Shown one piece after another: positions 35,584-43,878 of a stretch of DNA of 64,000 nt (its first letter is position 1; every line of letters begins with the position of its first letter). This DNA is from Xylanibacter caecicola (GTDB taxonomy: Bacteria; Bacteroidota; Bacteroidia; Bacteroidales; Bacteroidaceae). Under the pieces are notes generated by a model. It did no database searches, had not been told where the DNA came from, and saw only the letters and a program-made list of their open reading frames with translations. Where the stretch lies: positions 186,001 to 250,000 of the forward strand of contig NZ_JABKKJ010000002.1 in assembly GCF_013166515.1 (NCBI RefSeq). Reading direction: 5' to 3'. Position numbers and translations under genes: made by a program.

Positions 35584-36152
35584 AACGTATCTTTGACATC
35601 ATACTGTCCGCCCTGTGCATCATTGTGTTCTCGCCGCTGATGCTGGCATGTGCCATAGCCATAGCGTGTGTGGACGGACTGCCGGTGATATACAGGCAGG
35701 AACGCATAGGGCGGGGCGGCAGACCGTTCTGCATATACAAGTTCAGGAGCATGTGCGAGGACGCGGAAAAAGACGAGCCGGCACTGCTTGAGACGGACAG
35801 CGACCCGCGCATAACACGCACGGGGCGTTTCCTTCGCAGTCATCATCTTGACGAGCTTCCGCAGTTGTGGAATGTGTTCACGGGCGACATGTCGTTCGTC
35901 GGTCCGCGTCCCGAGCGCAGGTATTTCATTGAGAAGATAATGGAGCATGACCCGCGCTATGAGCGGCTTTACGTCATACGTCCGGGAGTGACGTCATACG
36001 CCACGCTGCACAACGGATATACCGACACGATGGAGAAGATGCTCAGGCGGCTTGAAATGGATCTGTATTATCTTGAGCACCGGTCGATGTGTATGGACAT
36101 GAAGATACTTGCGGGCACGTTTATAAGCATTGTCGGGGGGAAGAAGTTTTGA
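35580..36152 (+). CDS. Bacterial sugar transferase (monotopic phosphoglycosyl transferase)
   Basis: A 190-residue small phosphoglycosyl transferase (PF02397). The start is the ATG at 35580 in an ATGA overlap; a longer in-frame extension to 35418 reads the upstream gene out of frame and is not believed. An N-terminal reentrant membrane helix (MKRIFDIILSALCIIVFSP) precedes the catalytic region with RQERIGRGGRPFCIYKFRSM and the DE dyad in HHLDELPQLWNVFTGDMSFVGPRPE. It moves a sugar phosphate onto undecaprenyl phosphate. It is the last gene of the polysaccharide operon. Confidence 0.92.
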   Translation: MKRIFDIILSALCIIVFSPLMLACAIAIACVDGLPVIYRQERIGRGGRPFCIYKFRSMCEDAEKDEPALLETDSDPRITRTGRFLRSHHLDELPQLWNVFTGDMSFVGPRPERRYFIEKIMEHDPRYERLYVIRPGVTSYATLHNGYTDTMEKMLRRLEMDLYYLEHRSMCMDMKILAGTFISIVGGKKF

Positions 36153-36350
36153 ATTACGAATTTTGAATTACGAGTTACGAGTTGTCTGCCTTTGGCAGAT
36201 GTTGATTTATTAAATGACGAATTGTCTCATTTGAATTTTATAATTCGTAATTCATAATTGATAATCGCAGCACGGCGAGAATAACTCGTAATTCGTAACT
36301 CATAATTCAAAATTAAAAAATCGTAACTCCAAAATTCTTCATTCTTCATT
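36150..36350. repeat. Mosaic AT-rich intergenic repeat, copy d
   Basis: AATTACGA units, CTGCCTTTGGCAGATG block with TTATTAAATGACGAA, then ATAATCGCAGCACGGCGAGAA and more AATTCGTAAC units, ending in ATTCTTCATTCTTCATT. The TTCGGCGACCGAAGGG block of copies a and b is missing here. Confidence 0.75.
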
Positions 36351-36358
36351 TTTTTAAC

Positions 36359-36366
36359 TACTTTTG
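36359..36366 (+). promoter_or_regulatory. -7 box of the outer-membrane receptor gene
   Basis: TACTTTTG fits TAnnTTTG. Expected start near 36373, giving a leader of about 24 nt. No clear TTTG upstream. Confidence 0.6.
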
Positions 36367-36396
36367 TCACCAAATATCTAATTAAAAACACTAATT

Positions 36397-38991
36397 ATGC
36401 AAAAAAAACTGAAGTTAGCAGTGATAGCCCTCTGCTATAGTCCTCTTGTCTTTGCACAGACGGACAACAGCCAGGGGCAAAAAGCCAGCGCCATGACGGA
36501 GCAGGCCTTCACGTTTACCGAGGCGCAGTTGGGCGAGGACGACGACATGTCGCAGAACGTGTCGATCATCAACTCGAACAACAATGTCTACGCAAGCGAG
36601 GTGGGATACCTGTTCTCACCGGTACGTTTCCGTTACCGCGCATTCAACCAGAAGTACAACGACGTGTTCATCAACGGCGTGCCGATGAACGACATGGAGT
36701 CCGGACAGTTCCGCTACTCGCTCGTGGGCGGTCTCAACCAGCAGACAAGAAACGTTGAATACGCACTGCCGTTCGAGAGCAACGGCTTCTCTATGTCCGG
36801 CATGGGCGGCTCCAACAACTACAACTTTCGCCCCGGAAGCTTTGCCACAGGTCACCGCGTGACGCTGAGCGGCGCAAACCGCAACTACCAGTTGCGTGCG
36901 ATGTACACCTATAACTCCGGCTTCAACAACGACGGATGGGCGTTCTCTGCCAACCTTACATACCGCGGAGCCAAAGAAGGATACGTGGAGGGAACGTTCT
37001 ACAACGCCCTGTCATACTTCCTCGGCGTACAGAAGATGTTCGACGGGGGCAAGCACTCCCTGTCGTTCTCTACATGGGGCAACCCCACGGAGCGTTCCAC
37101 ACAGGGACCCGCCACGGACGAGGCGCTGTGGCTTGCCAACGACAAGTATTACAACCCGTACTGGGGATATCAGAACGGCAAGAAGCGCAACTCGCGCATC
37201 GTGAACGACTTTGCGCCGTCGGCACTCCTCACATGGGACTGGAACATCGATGACAACACCAAGCTCACGACATCGCTCTTCGGCAAGTACGGCATGTACA
37301 AGAGCACGAAGCTTAACTACAACAACAGCGACAACCCGCACCCGACATACTGGAAGAACATGCCGAGCAGCAGGTTCAACGTGTGGGATGAGGATGACGT
37401 TACCAACCGCACGGATCAGAACCTTGCCGACTGGAACGAGCAGTACAATTATTGGACATCGAGCAAGGGCAACCGTCAGATAAACTGGGATCGCCTTTAC
37501 TTCTCCAATCAGGGAGTGAACGCACAGGGTGCCGATGCAATGTACTTCATCCAGGCAAAGCACAACGACGCCCTGACGCTGACACTGGCATCAGCACTGA
37601 ACAAGCAGATAGACGCCAACAAGAAATGGAGCGCAGGACTGTCTGCCGGAACAAACCGCGGACGCCACTACCAGACAATGGAAGACCTGCTGGGCGCAAA
37701 CATATATCACAACATCAACACATACGCACTGGGCACATACGCCATCGACGACCCGCGCATACAGTACGACCTGAACAACCCCAACGGCATAGTACGCGAG
37801 GGTGACAAGTTCGGCTACAACTACGACATACTCGTAAACCGCGGACAGCTGTGGACAAATTACGTAGAGAACTTCGGCGCACTGCACTACTATGTTGCCG
37901 CAAAGGCGGGCTACACAACGATGCAGCGCGACGGCAAGATGCGCAACGGTCTTGCGGCTGACAACTCTTACGGCAAGAGCGGCAAGGCAGAGTTCTTCGA
38001 CGGAGGAGTGAAGTTTGGTTCAAGCCTTAATCTCGGACGCGGCAACACCGTGACATTTGGTCTTGGCTACGAGCTGCGCGCACCGCAGGCTTCGACGGCA
38101 TTCGCATCTCCCGAGATAAACAACGACTTCGTGCTCGACCTCAAGAACGAGCGTGTGTTCAGTACCGAAGTGGGTTACCAGCACCGCAACTCATGGCTGC
38201 ACGCAAACGTCAATGCCTACTACAGCCGTATGACGAACGTAACCGAGTGGCAGAACTTCTTCTACGACGACGCAAACTCGTTCACATACTTCTCGCTCAC
38301 GGGCGGCAAGAAAGCCTACTACGGCGTTGAGGCAGGCGTGGACATAAAGGTGACAAGCGCGTTCAACGTGATGTTGCTCGGAACAATATCCGATGCAAAG
38401 AACATCAACAACTCGCACATGACATTTATGGAGTCTAAGAGTGGTGAATATCACGGATACGGATATACAGAGACACCGGGCAACGGTATCTACGACTACA
38501 ATACATGTTACAACAAGGACATGCGCGAGTCGGGCACGCCGCTTACGGCAGCAAGTCTCGGACTGAGCTATCACAAAGGCGGATGGTTCATAGACCTTAA
38601 CTGCAACTGGTACGACCGCATCTATCTTTCATACGCTCCCAACATGCGTGCGTTGAAGACATGGGAAGCAAGAGCTGCATCCGGATATGACGACACATGG
38701 GTGGGCGACTGTGTAAATCCGGAAATAATAGACCAGCAGAAAGGTCACGGCGGTTTCATGCTCGACGGTTCTATAGGCAAGAGCATATACCTGAAACACG
38801 GCTCACTGTCCATCAACCTCATGATAACGAACATTCTCAACAACCAGAACATCTGCACAGGCGGTTTCGAGCAGAGCCGCAGTTCATGGACTGCAAGCGA
38901 GAACAAACGTGCATATCGTTTTGACAGAAACCCCAACAAGTTCTATGCCTACGGAACAAACGGTATGCTGAACATTGCTTATAAATTCTAA
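36397..38991 (+). CDS. TonB-dependent receptor-like outer-membrane beta-barrel
   Basis: An 864-residue exported protein (signal peptide ends LVFAQ). After an acidic linker (EAQLGEDDDMSQNVS) comes a plug-like part (RFRYRAFNQKYNDVFINGVPMNDMESG) and then some 600 residues of alternating aromatic strands ending in NIAYKF, with the terminal Phe of an outer-membrane barrel. It lacks the N-terminal carboxypeptidase-like domain of SusC proteins and I see no clear TonB box. It begins a likely operon with two lipoproteins (12 and 38 bp gaps) that have nucleic-acid-binding-type domains. With the secreted nuclease-like gene downstream, uptake of nucleic acid breakdown products is a reasonable but unproven role. 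Confidence 0.8.
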   Translation: MQKKLKLAVIALCYSPLVFAQTDNSQGQKASAMTEQAFTFTEAQLGEDDDMSQNVSIINSNNNVYASEVGYLFSPVRFRYRAFNQKYNDVFINGVPMNDMESGQFRYSLVGGLNQQTRNVEYALPFESNGFSMSGMGGSNNYNFRPGSFATGHRVTLSGANRNYQLRAMYTYNSGFNNDGWAFSANLTYRGAKEGYVEGTFYNALSYFLGVQKMFDGGKHSLSFSTWGNPTERSTQGPATDEALWLANDKYYNPYWGYQNGKKRNSRIVNDFAPSALLTWDWNIDDNTKLTTSLFGKYGMYKSTKLNYNNSDNPHPTYWKNMPSSRFNVWDEDDVTNRTDQNLADWNEQYNYWTSSKGNRQINWDRLYFSNQGVNAQGADAMYFIQAKHNDALTLTLASALNKQIDANKKWSAGLSAGTNRGRHYQTMEDLLGANIYHNINTYALGTYAIDDPRIQYDLNNPNGIVREGDKFGYNYDILVNRGQLWTNYVENFGALHYYVAAKAGYTTMQRDGKMRNGLAADNSYGKSGKAEFFDGGVKFGSSLNLGRGNTVTFGLGYELRAPQASTAFASPEINNDFVLDLKNERVFSTEVGYQHRNSWLHANVNAYYSRMTNVTEWQNFFYDDANSFTYFSLTGGKKAYYGVEAGVDIKVTSAFNVMLLGTISDAKNINNSHMTFMESKSGEYHGYGYTETPGNGIYDYNTCYNKDMRESGTPLTAASLGLSYHKGGWFIDLNCNWYDRIYLSYAPNMRALKTWEARAASGYDDTWVGDCVNPEIIDQQKGHGGFMLDGSIGKSIYLKHGSLSINLMITNILNNQNICTGGFEQSRSSWTASENKRAYRFDRNPNKFYAYGTNGMLNIAYKF

Positions 38992-39003
38992 AACTGCAAT
39001 ATT

Positions 39004-39894
39004 ATGAAAAAGATATTATATATATTCATGGCTGCCGCCTGCATTATGTTTACAGGATGTATCGGCGGTGAGGACATTGGCTTTGATGACGATTGGAACG
39101 CTCCCGACGGAAGCAACGCACCATACGGTGACAACAGCATCAAAGAAGAGAACGTCATGAGCATAGCCGCATTTAAGGAGAAATACGAAAAGACAATAAC
39201 TTCTAACGGCTATAAGTTGATAGACGAGGACATAAAGCTGAAAGGTATCGTTACCGGCAACGACATAGAGGGCAACATCTACAGTCAGATTTTCATACAG
39301 GATGCGACCGGTGCCATAACAATCTGCATCGAGCAGGGAGGTCTTTTCTCATACCTGCCCGAAGGTCAGGAAATCCTTGTATCGCTGAAAGACTTGTATA
39401 TAGGAGGATACGGCACACAGCCACAAATCGGAACCCTGTACACAAACAAGAACGGTAATATATCTGTATCGCGCATGAACAGGGTTAGATGGCAGAAGCA
39501 CTTCAAACTCCTTGGCATGAAGACACCGGTAGAACCGGAAGAGCTGGATATTACAAAAATCGGTACACTTGATTCGAAGAAAGAATGCGGCAAGCTGTAC
39601 ACCATAAAGAACATCTCGTTCAGAGATGCCAACGGTGTAAACATCTTCGCCATGGATCCGGAAACATCAAACGTGGGTGACGCAAAGACACAGAAACTTC
39701 TCGGCGGTTGCATCAACCGTAACATAAAGGAGAACAACAAGTTCGTCGTGCGCACAAGCCAGTATGCAGACTTTGCAGGCATGCCTCTTCCTCAGGGCAA
39801 GGGCAGCATAACGGGTATCATGACAATATACAACGGTACATGGCAGATGCTCATCCGCAAGTATGAGGACATAAAATTCCCTGAGAACAATTAA
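39004..39894 (+). CDS. DUF5689-type surface lipoprotein
   Basis: A 296-residue lipoprotein: signal MKKILYIFMAAACIMFTGC with the lipobox FTGC, followed by acidic residues that resemble the Bacteroidetes surface-export signal. The body (from SIAAFKEKY) has the DUF5689 pattern: an OB-like beta domain with KLKGIVTGNDIEGNIYSQIFIQDATGAI and a second half ending with YNGTWQMLIRKYEDIKF. OB-like domains bind nucleic acid or oligosaccharide. It lies 12 bp after the receptor gene and is presumably its surface partner, playing the part SusD plays for SusC. Confidence 0.75.
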   Translation: MKKILYIFMAAACIMFTGCIGGEDIGFDDDWNAPDGSNAPYGDNSIKEENVMSIAAFKEKYEKTITSNGYKLIDEDIKLKGIVTGNDIEGNIYSQIFIQDATGAITICIEQGGLFSYLPEGQEILVSLKDLYIGGYGTQPQIGTLYTNKNGNISVSRMNRVRWQKHFKLLGMKTPVEPEELDITKIGTLDSKKECGKLYTIKNISFRDANGVNIFAMDPETSNVGDAKTQKLLGGCINRNIKENNKFVVRTSQYADFAGMPLPQGKGSITGIMTIYNGTWQMLIRKYEDIKFPENN

Positions 39895-39932
39895 AACTAA
39901 TAACAACAACAATAAATAAAAATAGTATATTT

Positions 39933-41456
39933 ATGAAAAAGCATATTTATTCGATACTGATGCTTGCCATGGCAGCATTCACATTCACAGGTTGTGAGGA
40001 CGTTCCTATGCCTTACGACGAGCCGAGCATACCTCCGGTAGAAGTTATTGACCCGGCAGGTAACGGAACAGAAGCAGATCCGTACAATGTTGCAGCAGCA
40101 TTGAAATACATTGAGGACGGCGGAAGTGAATCAACTGAAGTTTACGTAAAGGGTACCGTTGTTTCTGTTGTCAGCGGAAGCTTCGATCCTTCATACGGAA
40201 GTTTGAAGTATTATATCTCAGATAACGGAACAACCAACAATCAATTCTATGTATTCAATGGATATGCAGGTCCCAACCGTACAAAATTCTCCGGTGAGGA
40301 TGCTCTCCAGCCGGGAGATGTAGTTGTTATCTGCGGAAAACTTGTAAACTACAATGGTACAAAAGAATTTACGACCGGAAACTATGTCGTATCTATCAAC
40401 GGCAACGGTGGTACGGGCGGTGAAGTAACTCCCCCTGCTGAAGGAACTTATATCAACGAGACATTCTCAAGCTCGTTCGGTTCATTTACGGTGAAGAATA
40501 TCAAAGGTACACCTTGGGTTCTCGACAGCTACGGATATGCAAAAGCAACAGGTTATGACAATGCATCAAAAGCAACAACTCCTTCATCAAGCTATCTTGT
40601 TTCAAAAGCAGTCAACATGTCTGCTTCTAAAGAAGCAACAGTCTCATTCGACTATATTCTCCGTTATGTTACGACATCAGCAGGCGAGGCTATCGAAGGT
40701 ATCTCAAACAAGGTGCTTGTAACTGACAACTATACCGGTGACCCCGCTACCACAACTTGGAAAGACATAACCGGAACATTGAAAGAAGTCAGAGACTGGA
40801 ACTCATGGACAAAGTTCACCGCAGCAGTTCCTGCTGATATTATCGGTAAATCAAACGTAGTATTTGCCCTTTACTATGAGTGCGCTGCAAGCTCAGGCAC
40901 ATGGGAAGTAAAGAACTTTACAGTTAAAGAAGGCAAGGATGACAGTGGAAGCACCGGGGGGGGAGATGACAACACCGGAGATGTAACTGCCACCAACGGC
41001 GACTTCGAGACATGGGTTGACGGTATGCCCAACAAATGGAAAACGGCATCGACAGCCGGCAACGCCACACTGTCACAGAGCACAGACGCACACGGAGGCA
41101 AATATTCGGTAAAAGTAGGTGGAACCACTTCAGCAAACAAGCGTATCGGATACCAGGAAACCGAACTTAAGGCAGGTACATATACCATGACTTTCTATGC
41201 AAAGGCTGCTACTGCGACCGGCGCATCGGTACGTCCGGGCTTTGTTCCCGTTACCGACGGCAAGGTAGGCAGCTATGTATACGGTGATTATACAAACAAC
41301 ATCAGCAACGGTGAGTGGGTGCTCGTGACACATACTTTCGAGATAACAGCGGACGGCACTTATTGCCTCGTTATCATGAACTCGAAGAATCCGGGCGCTG
41401 ACGTACTTATAGATGATTTCACACTTACAATGGGAAGCAATGTTATAATTAAGTAA
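39933..41456 (+). CDS. Multidomain surface lipoprotein with OB-fold (DUF6359-like) domain
   Basis: A 507-residue lipoprotein (signal MKKHIYSILMLAMAAFTFTGC). Residues about 45-155 form an OB-type domain (GNGTEADPYNVAAALKYI, VYVKGTVVSVVSG, QPGDVVVICGKLVNYNGTKEF), as found in secreted Bacteroidetes nucleases. Residues about 165-330 are a beta-sandwich of the choice-of-anchor/DUF5017 kind (INETFSSSFGSFTVKNI). A linker GSTGGGDDNTGD leads to a third, CBM4_9-like domain (about 348-500: NGDFETWVDGMPNKW ... VLIDDFTL). No catalytic motif is visible. It probably captures substrate on the cell surface for the receptor. A strong terminator follows. Confidence 0.72.
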   Translation: MKKHIYSILMLAMAAFTFTGCEDVPMPYDEPSIPPVEVIDPAGNGTEADPYNVAAALKYIEDGGSESTEVYVKGTVVSVVSGSFDPSYGSLKYYISDNGTTNNQFYVFNGYAGPNRTKFSGEDALQPGDVVVICGKLVNYNGTKEFTTGNYVVSINGNGGTGGEVTPPAEGTYINETFSSSFGSFTVKNIKGTPWVLDSYGYAKATGYDNASKATTPSSSYLVSKAVNMSASKEATVSFDYILRYVTTSAGEAIEGISNKVLVTDNYTGDPATTTWKDITGTLKEVRDWNSWTKFTAAVPADIIGKSNVVFALYYECAASSGTWEVKNFTVKEGKDDSGSTGGGDDNTGDVTATNGDFETWVDGMPNKWKTASTAGNATLSQSTDAHGGKYSVKVGGTTSANKRIGYQETELKAGTYTMTFYAKAATATGASVRPGFVPVTDGKVGSYVYGDYTNNISNGEWVLVTHTFEITADGTYCLVIMNSKNPGADVLIDDFTLTMGSNVIIK

Positions 41457-41483
41457 TATTGCAAAAGGTAAGAAAATGTAGAT

Positions 41484-41527
41484 AATAGCGGTGGAAATCT
41501 TTTTTGATTTCCACCGCTATTTTTTTG
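41484..41527 (+). terminator. Rho-independent terminator of the receptor/lipoprotein operon
   Basis: Perfect 16-bp stem (41484-41499 with 41506-41521), a T6 loop and a 7-T tail. Part of the tail (TTTG at 41524-41527) doubles as the -33 element of the next promoter. Confidence 0.92.
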
Positions 41528-41554
41528 TTCTTTAAGATAAAAGGCATATATTTG
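41524..41554 (+). promoter_or_regulatory. Promoter of the four-helix-bundle gene
   Basis: TTTG at 41524-41527, an exact 19-bp spacer and TATATTTG at 41547-41554: an ideal Bacteroidetes promoter. Start is expected near 41561, so the CTATAG arrays at 41566-41690 fall inside the transcribed leader. Confidence 0.8.
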
Positions 41555-41565
41555 CAGGGTGGAAG

Positions 41566-41690
41566 CTATAGAGCCTATAGTTTCTATAGATACTGTAGAG
41601 TCTATAGTTCAATGAAGGCAAACAATCTGCTATAAATGATTATAGTTTCTATAGATGCTATAGAGTATATAGTTACTATAGTTACCATGG
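41566..41690. repeat. CTATAGNNN arrays, two blocks in the leader
   Basis: CTATAG hexamers (or one-base variants) start at 41566, 41575, 41584, 41593 and 41602, and again at 41640, 41649, 41658, 41667, 41676 and 41685, always 9 bp apart. The hexamer is self-complementary; the three bases between change from unit to unit. Confidence 0.9.
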
Positions 41691-41728
41691 AGATAAAGAA
41701 TAATAAAAACCATAAAGACACGACAGCC

Positions 41729-42418
41729 ATGCAACAGCAAAAGCCACGGACGGTACTGCGCACAGGCGCTGCGTGGAGAAATCTACGGTTTTATCAGAAG
41801 TCACAGGTCTTGTATCACCTTACTTTCGCTTTCTGCAACAGGTTTCTGCCGCAATACGGCGACAGGACTAAAGACCAGATGATATAGGCGGCGCGCTCGT
41901 GCAAGCAGAACATCGTTGAAGGTTGTGAGGACGGGAAGACATCGACAGAGATGGAGCTGAAACTTCTTAATGTGGCACGCAGCAGTGTGGACGAACTGCG
42001 TGAAGACTTCAAGGACTACATAAAGGCACGCAGGATGACGCTATGGACTGACGGGCATCCGCGCTACAGACAAATGCAAGAGTTTACCCGGCGGCACAAC
42101 AGCATGGACGACTACACCGCTTTCTTTGACAGATGGACCGATGAGGAGATGGCAAACGTAGGTCTGACACTGTGCTACCAGGTGGATGTAATGATGAACC
42201 GCTATCTTAAACACCTTGAAACGGAGTTCGTGACGGAAGGCGGCATAAAGGAAAGGATGCACGCTGCACGCACCGGATACAGGCATGAGCAGGACGCAAG
42301 GCTGAAATATCTGGAAAGGCGTGTCGCAGAACAGGAGCTTACAATAACGGGGCTGAGAAAAGAGAACGAACTGTGGCGGGCAAGATACAACGAGCTGAAA
42401 GAGGCGATGGGGGCTTAG
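41729..42418 (+). pseudogene. Four-helix-bundle (S23-like, suffix-domain) protein with in-frame amber stop
   Basis: One frame is open from the ATG at 41729 to TAG at 42416 except for TAG at 41885-41887. Read through, it gives a 229-residue four-helix-bundle protein: FYQKSQVLYHLTFAFCNRFL, DRTKDQMI-stop-AARSCKQNIVEG, MELKLLNVARSSVDELREDF, ending in a coiled coil (LKYLERRVAEQELTITGLRKE). Family members normally have Gln at the stop position (DQMxQAARS), so a single C-to-T change (CAG to TAG) explains it. Downstream ATG 41951 could restart a 155-residue fragment. The role of this family is unknown. The gene is bracketed by CTATAG arrays on both sides. Confidence 0.8.
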
Positions 42419-42420
42419 GG

Positions 42421-42480
42421 CTATAGGTTCTATAGATGCTATAGAGCCTATAGTTGCTATAGAACCTATAGCATCTATAG
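42421..42480. repeat. CTATAGNNN array after the four-helix-bundle gene
   Basis: Seven exact CTATAG hexamers start at 42421, 42430, 42439, 42448, 42457, 42466 and 42475. The six intervening triplets are gtt, atg, agc, ttg, aac and cat. Confidence 0.95.
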
Positions 42481-42554
42481 ATATATATTTTCATTTCTCC
42501 CTCAGCGGCAGCAAATTCTTCATTCTTCATTCTTCATTCTTCATTTTAAAATGT

Positions 42555-42562
42555 TATCTTTG
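42555..42562 (+). promoter_or_regulatory. -7 box of the endonuclease/exonuclease/phosphatase gene
   Basis: TATCTTTG matches TAnnTTTG; start near 42569, leader about 35 nt. Confidence 0.65.
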
Positions 42563-42603
42563 CAAAGTTGTATATCGAATAATACAAATAAAAGATAAAT
42601 ATT

Positions 42604-43653
42604 ATGAAGAAACAAAATTTGTTTTTGATTTTATTCCTGTGCATGACAGCCGTAAACGGCATGGCACAGAAGAAGTTCTCCGCATACGCCGTGGGATTTT
42701 ACAATCTGGAAAATCTTTTCGACACATGTCACGACAAGGGAAAGAACGACTATCAGTTCCTGCCCAACGGCTCGTATAAGTGGACCGGACTTAAGTATAC
42801 CAACAAGTTGCGCAACATGGCAAGGGTGCTGGCAGACATGGCATCGGACAAATTGCCCGGTGTGGGCTGTGCCGTGATAGGCGTGTCGGAGGTTGAGAAC
42901 TCCAAGTGTCTCGACGACCTTATCGCTCAAGAACCGCTGAAGGCACGCGGGTATAAGTATGCTCATATCGAAGGTCCGGACAGGCGCGGTGTGGACTGTG
43001 CCATGCTGTACAATCCCAACCTGTTCAAGGTAAGAGACATGAAACTTGTGCCATATGTGCCCGAGCAGGCGAAAGACAGTGCATACCGCACACGCGGTTT
43101 CCTCACCGTCAGCGGAGACATGGCGGGCGAGCATGTAGTGGTGGTGGTATGCCACTGGCCCAGCCGCTTTGCCGGTTCTTACTATCGTGAGGTGGCAGGA
43201 CGACAGGTAAGGGCTCTGAAAGACTCGCTGTTGCGCGACGACCCCAAGGCAAAGGTTTTTGTTATGGGTGACATGAACGATGACCCGACAAACAAAAGTA
43301 TGAAAGATGAACTGCGTGCGCGTGGAAACATGAAGGACGTGAAGGACGGCGACATGTACAACCCATGGTATAACCTGCTTGTGAAAGAGGGTATAGGTAC
43401 ATTGACATATCAGGGCGCATGGAACCTTTTCGACCAGATAGTGATGACGCCCAATGTGGTAAATCTTGACGGGCGTAAGGACTATACGGAGCTGAAGTTG
43501 TGGCGTCACGAGATATTCAAGCGCGACTACCTTTTCCAGGAAGACGGCAAGTACAAGGGCAATCCCAAGAGAACGCATGCCGGAGGTGCCTGGCTGAACG
43601 GATATAGCGACCACCTGCCTGTCATCGTATATCTGTTGAAAGAGCAAAGATAA
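42604..43653 (+). CDS. Secreted endonuclease/exonuclease/phosphatase family protein
   Basis: A 349-residue exported protein (signal peptide ending GMAQ) of the EEP fold. Active-site signatures: GFYNLENLFD (metal Asn), GVSEVENSKCLDDL (metal Glu), VVVVCHWPSR, FVMGDMNDDP (catalytic D and N), and terminal GYSDHLPVIVYL (D-H pair). Such secreted members cleave DNA, RNA or phosphomonoester/diester bonds in the periplasm or outside the cell. It has its own promoter. Together with the receptor and OB-fold lipoproteins upstream it may form a nucleic-acid or phosphate-scavenging set. Confidence 0.88.
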   Translation: MKKQNLFLILFLCMTAVNGMAQKKFSAYAVGFYNLENLFDTCHDKGKNDYQFLPNGSYKWTGLKYTNKLRNMARVLADMASDKLPGVGCAVIGVSEVENSKCLDDLIAQEPLKARGYKYAHIEGPDRRGVDCAMLYNPNLFKVRDMKLVPYVPEQAKDSAYRTRGFLTVSGDMAGEHVVVVVCHWPSRFAGSYYREVAGRQVRALKDSLLRDDPKAKVFVMGDMNDDPTNKSMKDELRARGNMKDVKDGDMYNPWYNLLVKEGIGTLTYQGAWNLFDQIVMTPNVVNLDGRKDYTELKLWRHEIFKRDYLFQEDGKYKGNPKRTHAGGAWLNGYSDHLPVIVYLLKEQR

Positions 43654-43654
43654 A

Positions 43655-43878
43655 GAATTACGAGTTTGGAATTACGAATTACGAGTTTGGAATTATGAAT
43701 TATTCTCGCTGCGCTACGATGAAGAATTTGGAATTACGAATTTGCAAATCTTCATTAAATAATTCAACATCTGCCAAAGGCAGACAATTCGTAACTCGTA
43801 ACTTGTAATTCGTAATTCAAAACTCGTAACTCCAAATTCGTAATTCGTAACTCCAAACTCCAAATTCCAAATTCAAAA
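43655..43878. repeat. Mosaic AT-rich intergenic repeat, copy e (inverted)
   Basis: AATTACGA units on both sides of two inverted blocks: TATTCTCGCTGCGCTACGAT near 43699 (matching the GCAGCGNAGCGAGAA block) and ATTAAATAATTCAACATCTGCC-AAAGGCAGA near 43754 (matching the CTGCC-GGCAGATG block with its TTATTAAAT flank). The order is the reverse of copies a, b and d. It runs to the start of the next gene. Confidence 0.75.

Noticed and set aside
41885-41887. Genome-wide recoding of TAG to glutamine
   Set aside because: Other genes in the window end normally at TAG or use it as a stop, and the surroundings are chromosomal, so a point mutation is simpler.
41566-42480. CTATAG arrays as a CRISPR or as a coding minisatellite
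   Set aside because: A 9-bp period with 3-bp spacers cannot be CRISPR; and every frame through the arrays soon meets a stop (TAG is part of the unit).
42631-43647. 338-residue minus-strand frame opposite the EEP gene
   Set aside because: The plus strand has all EEP active-site motifs; the minus frame has no motif, promoter or start context.
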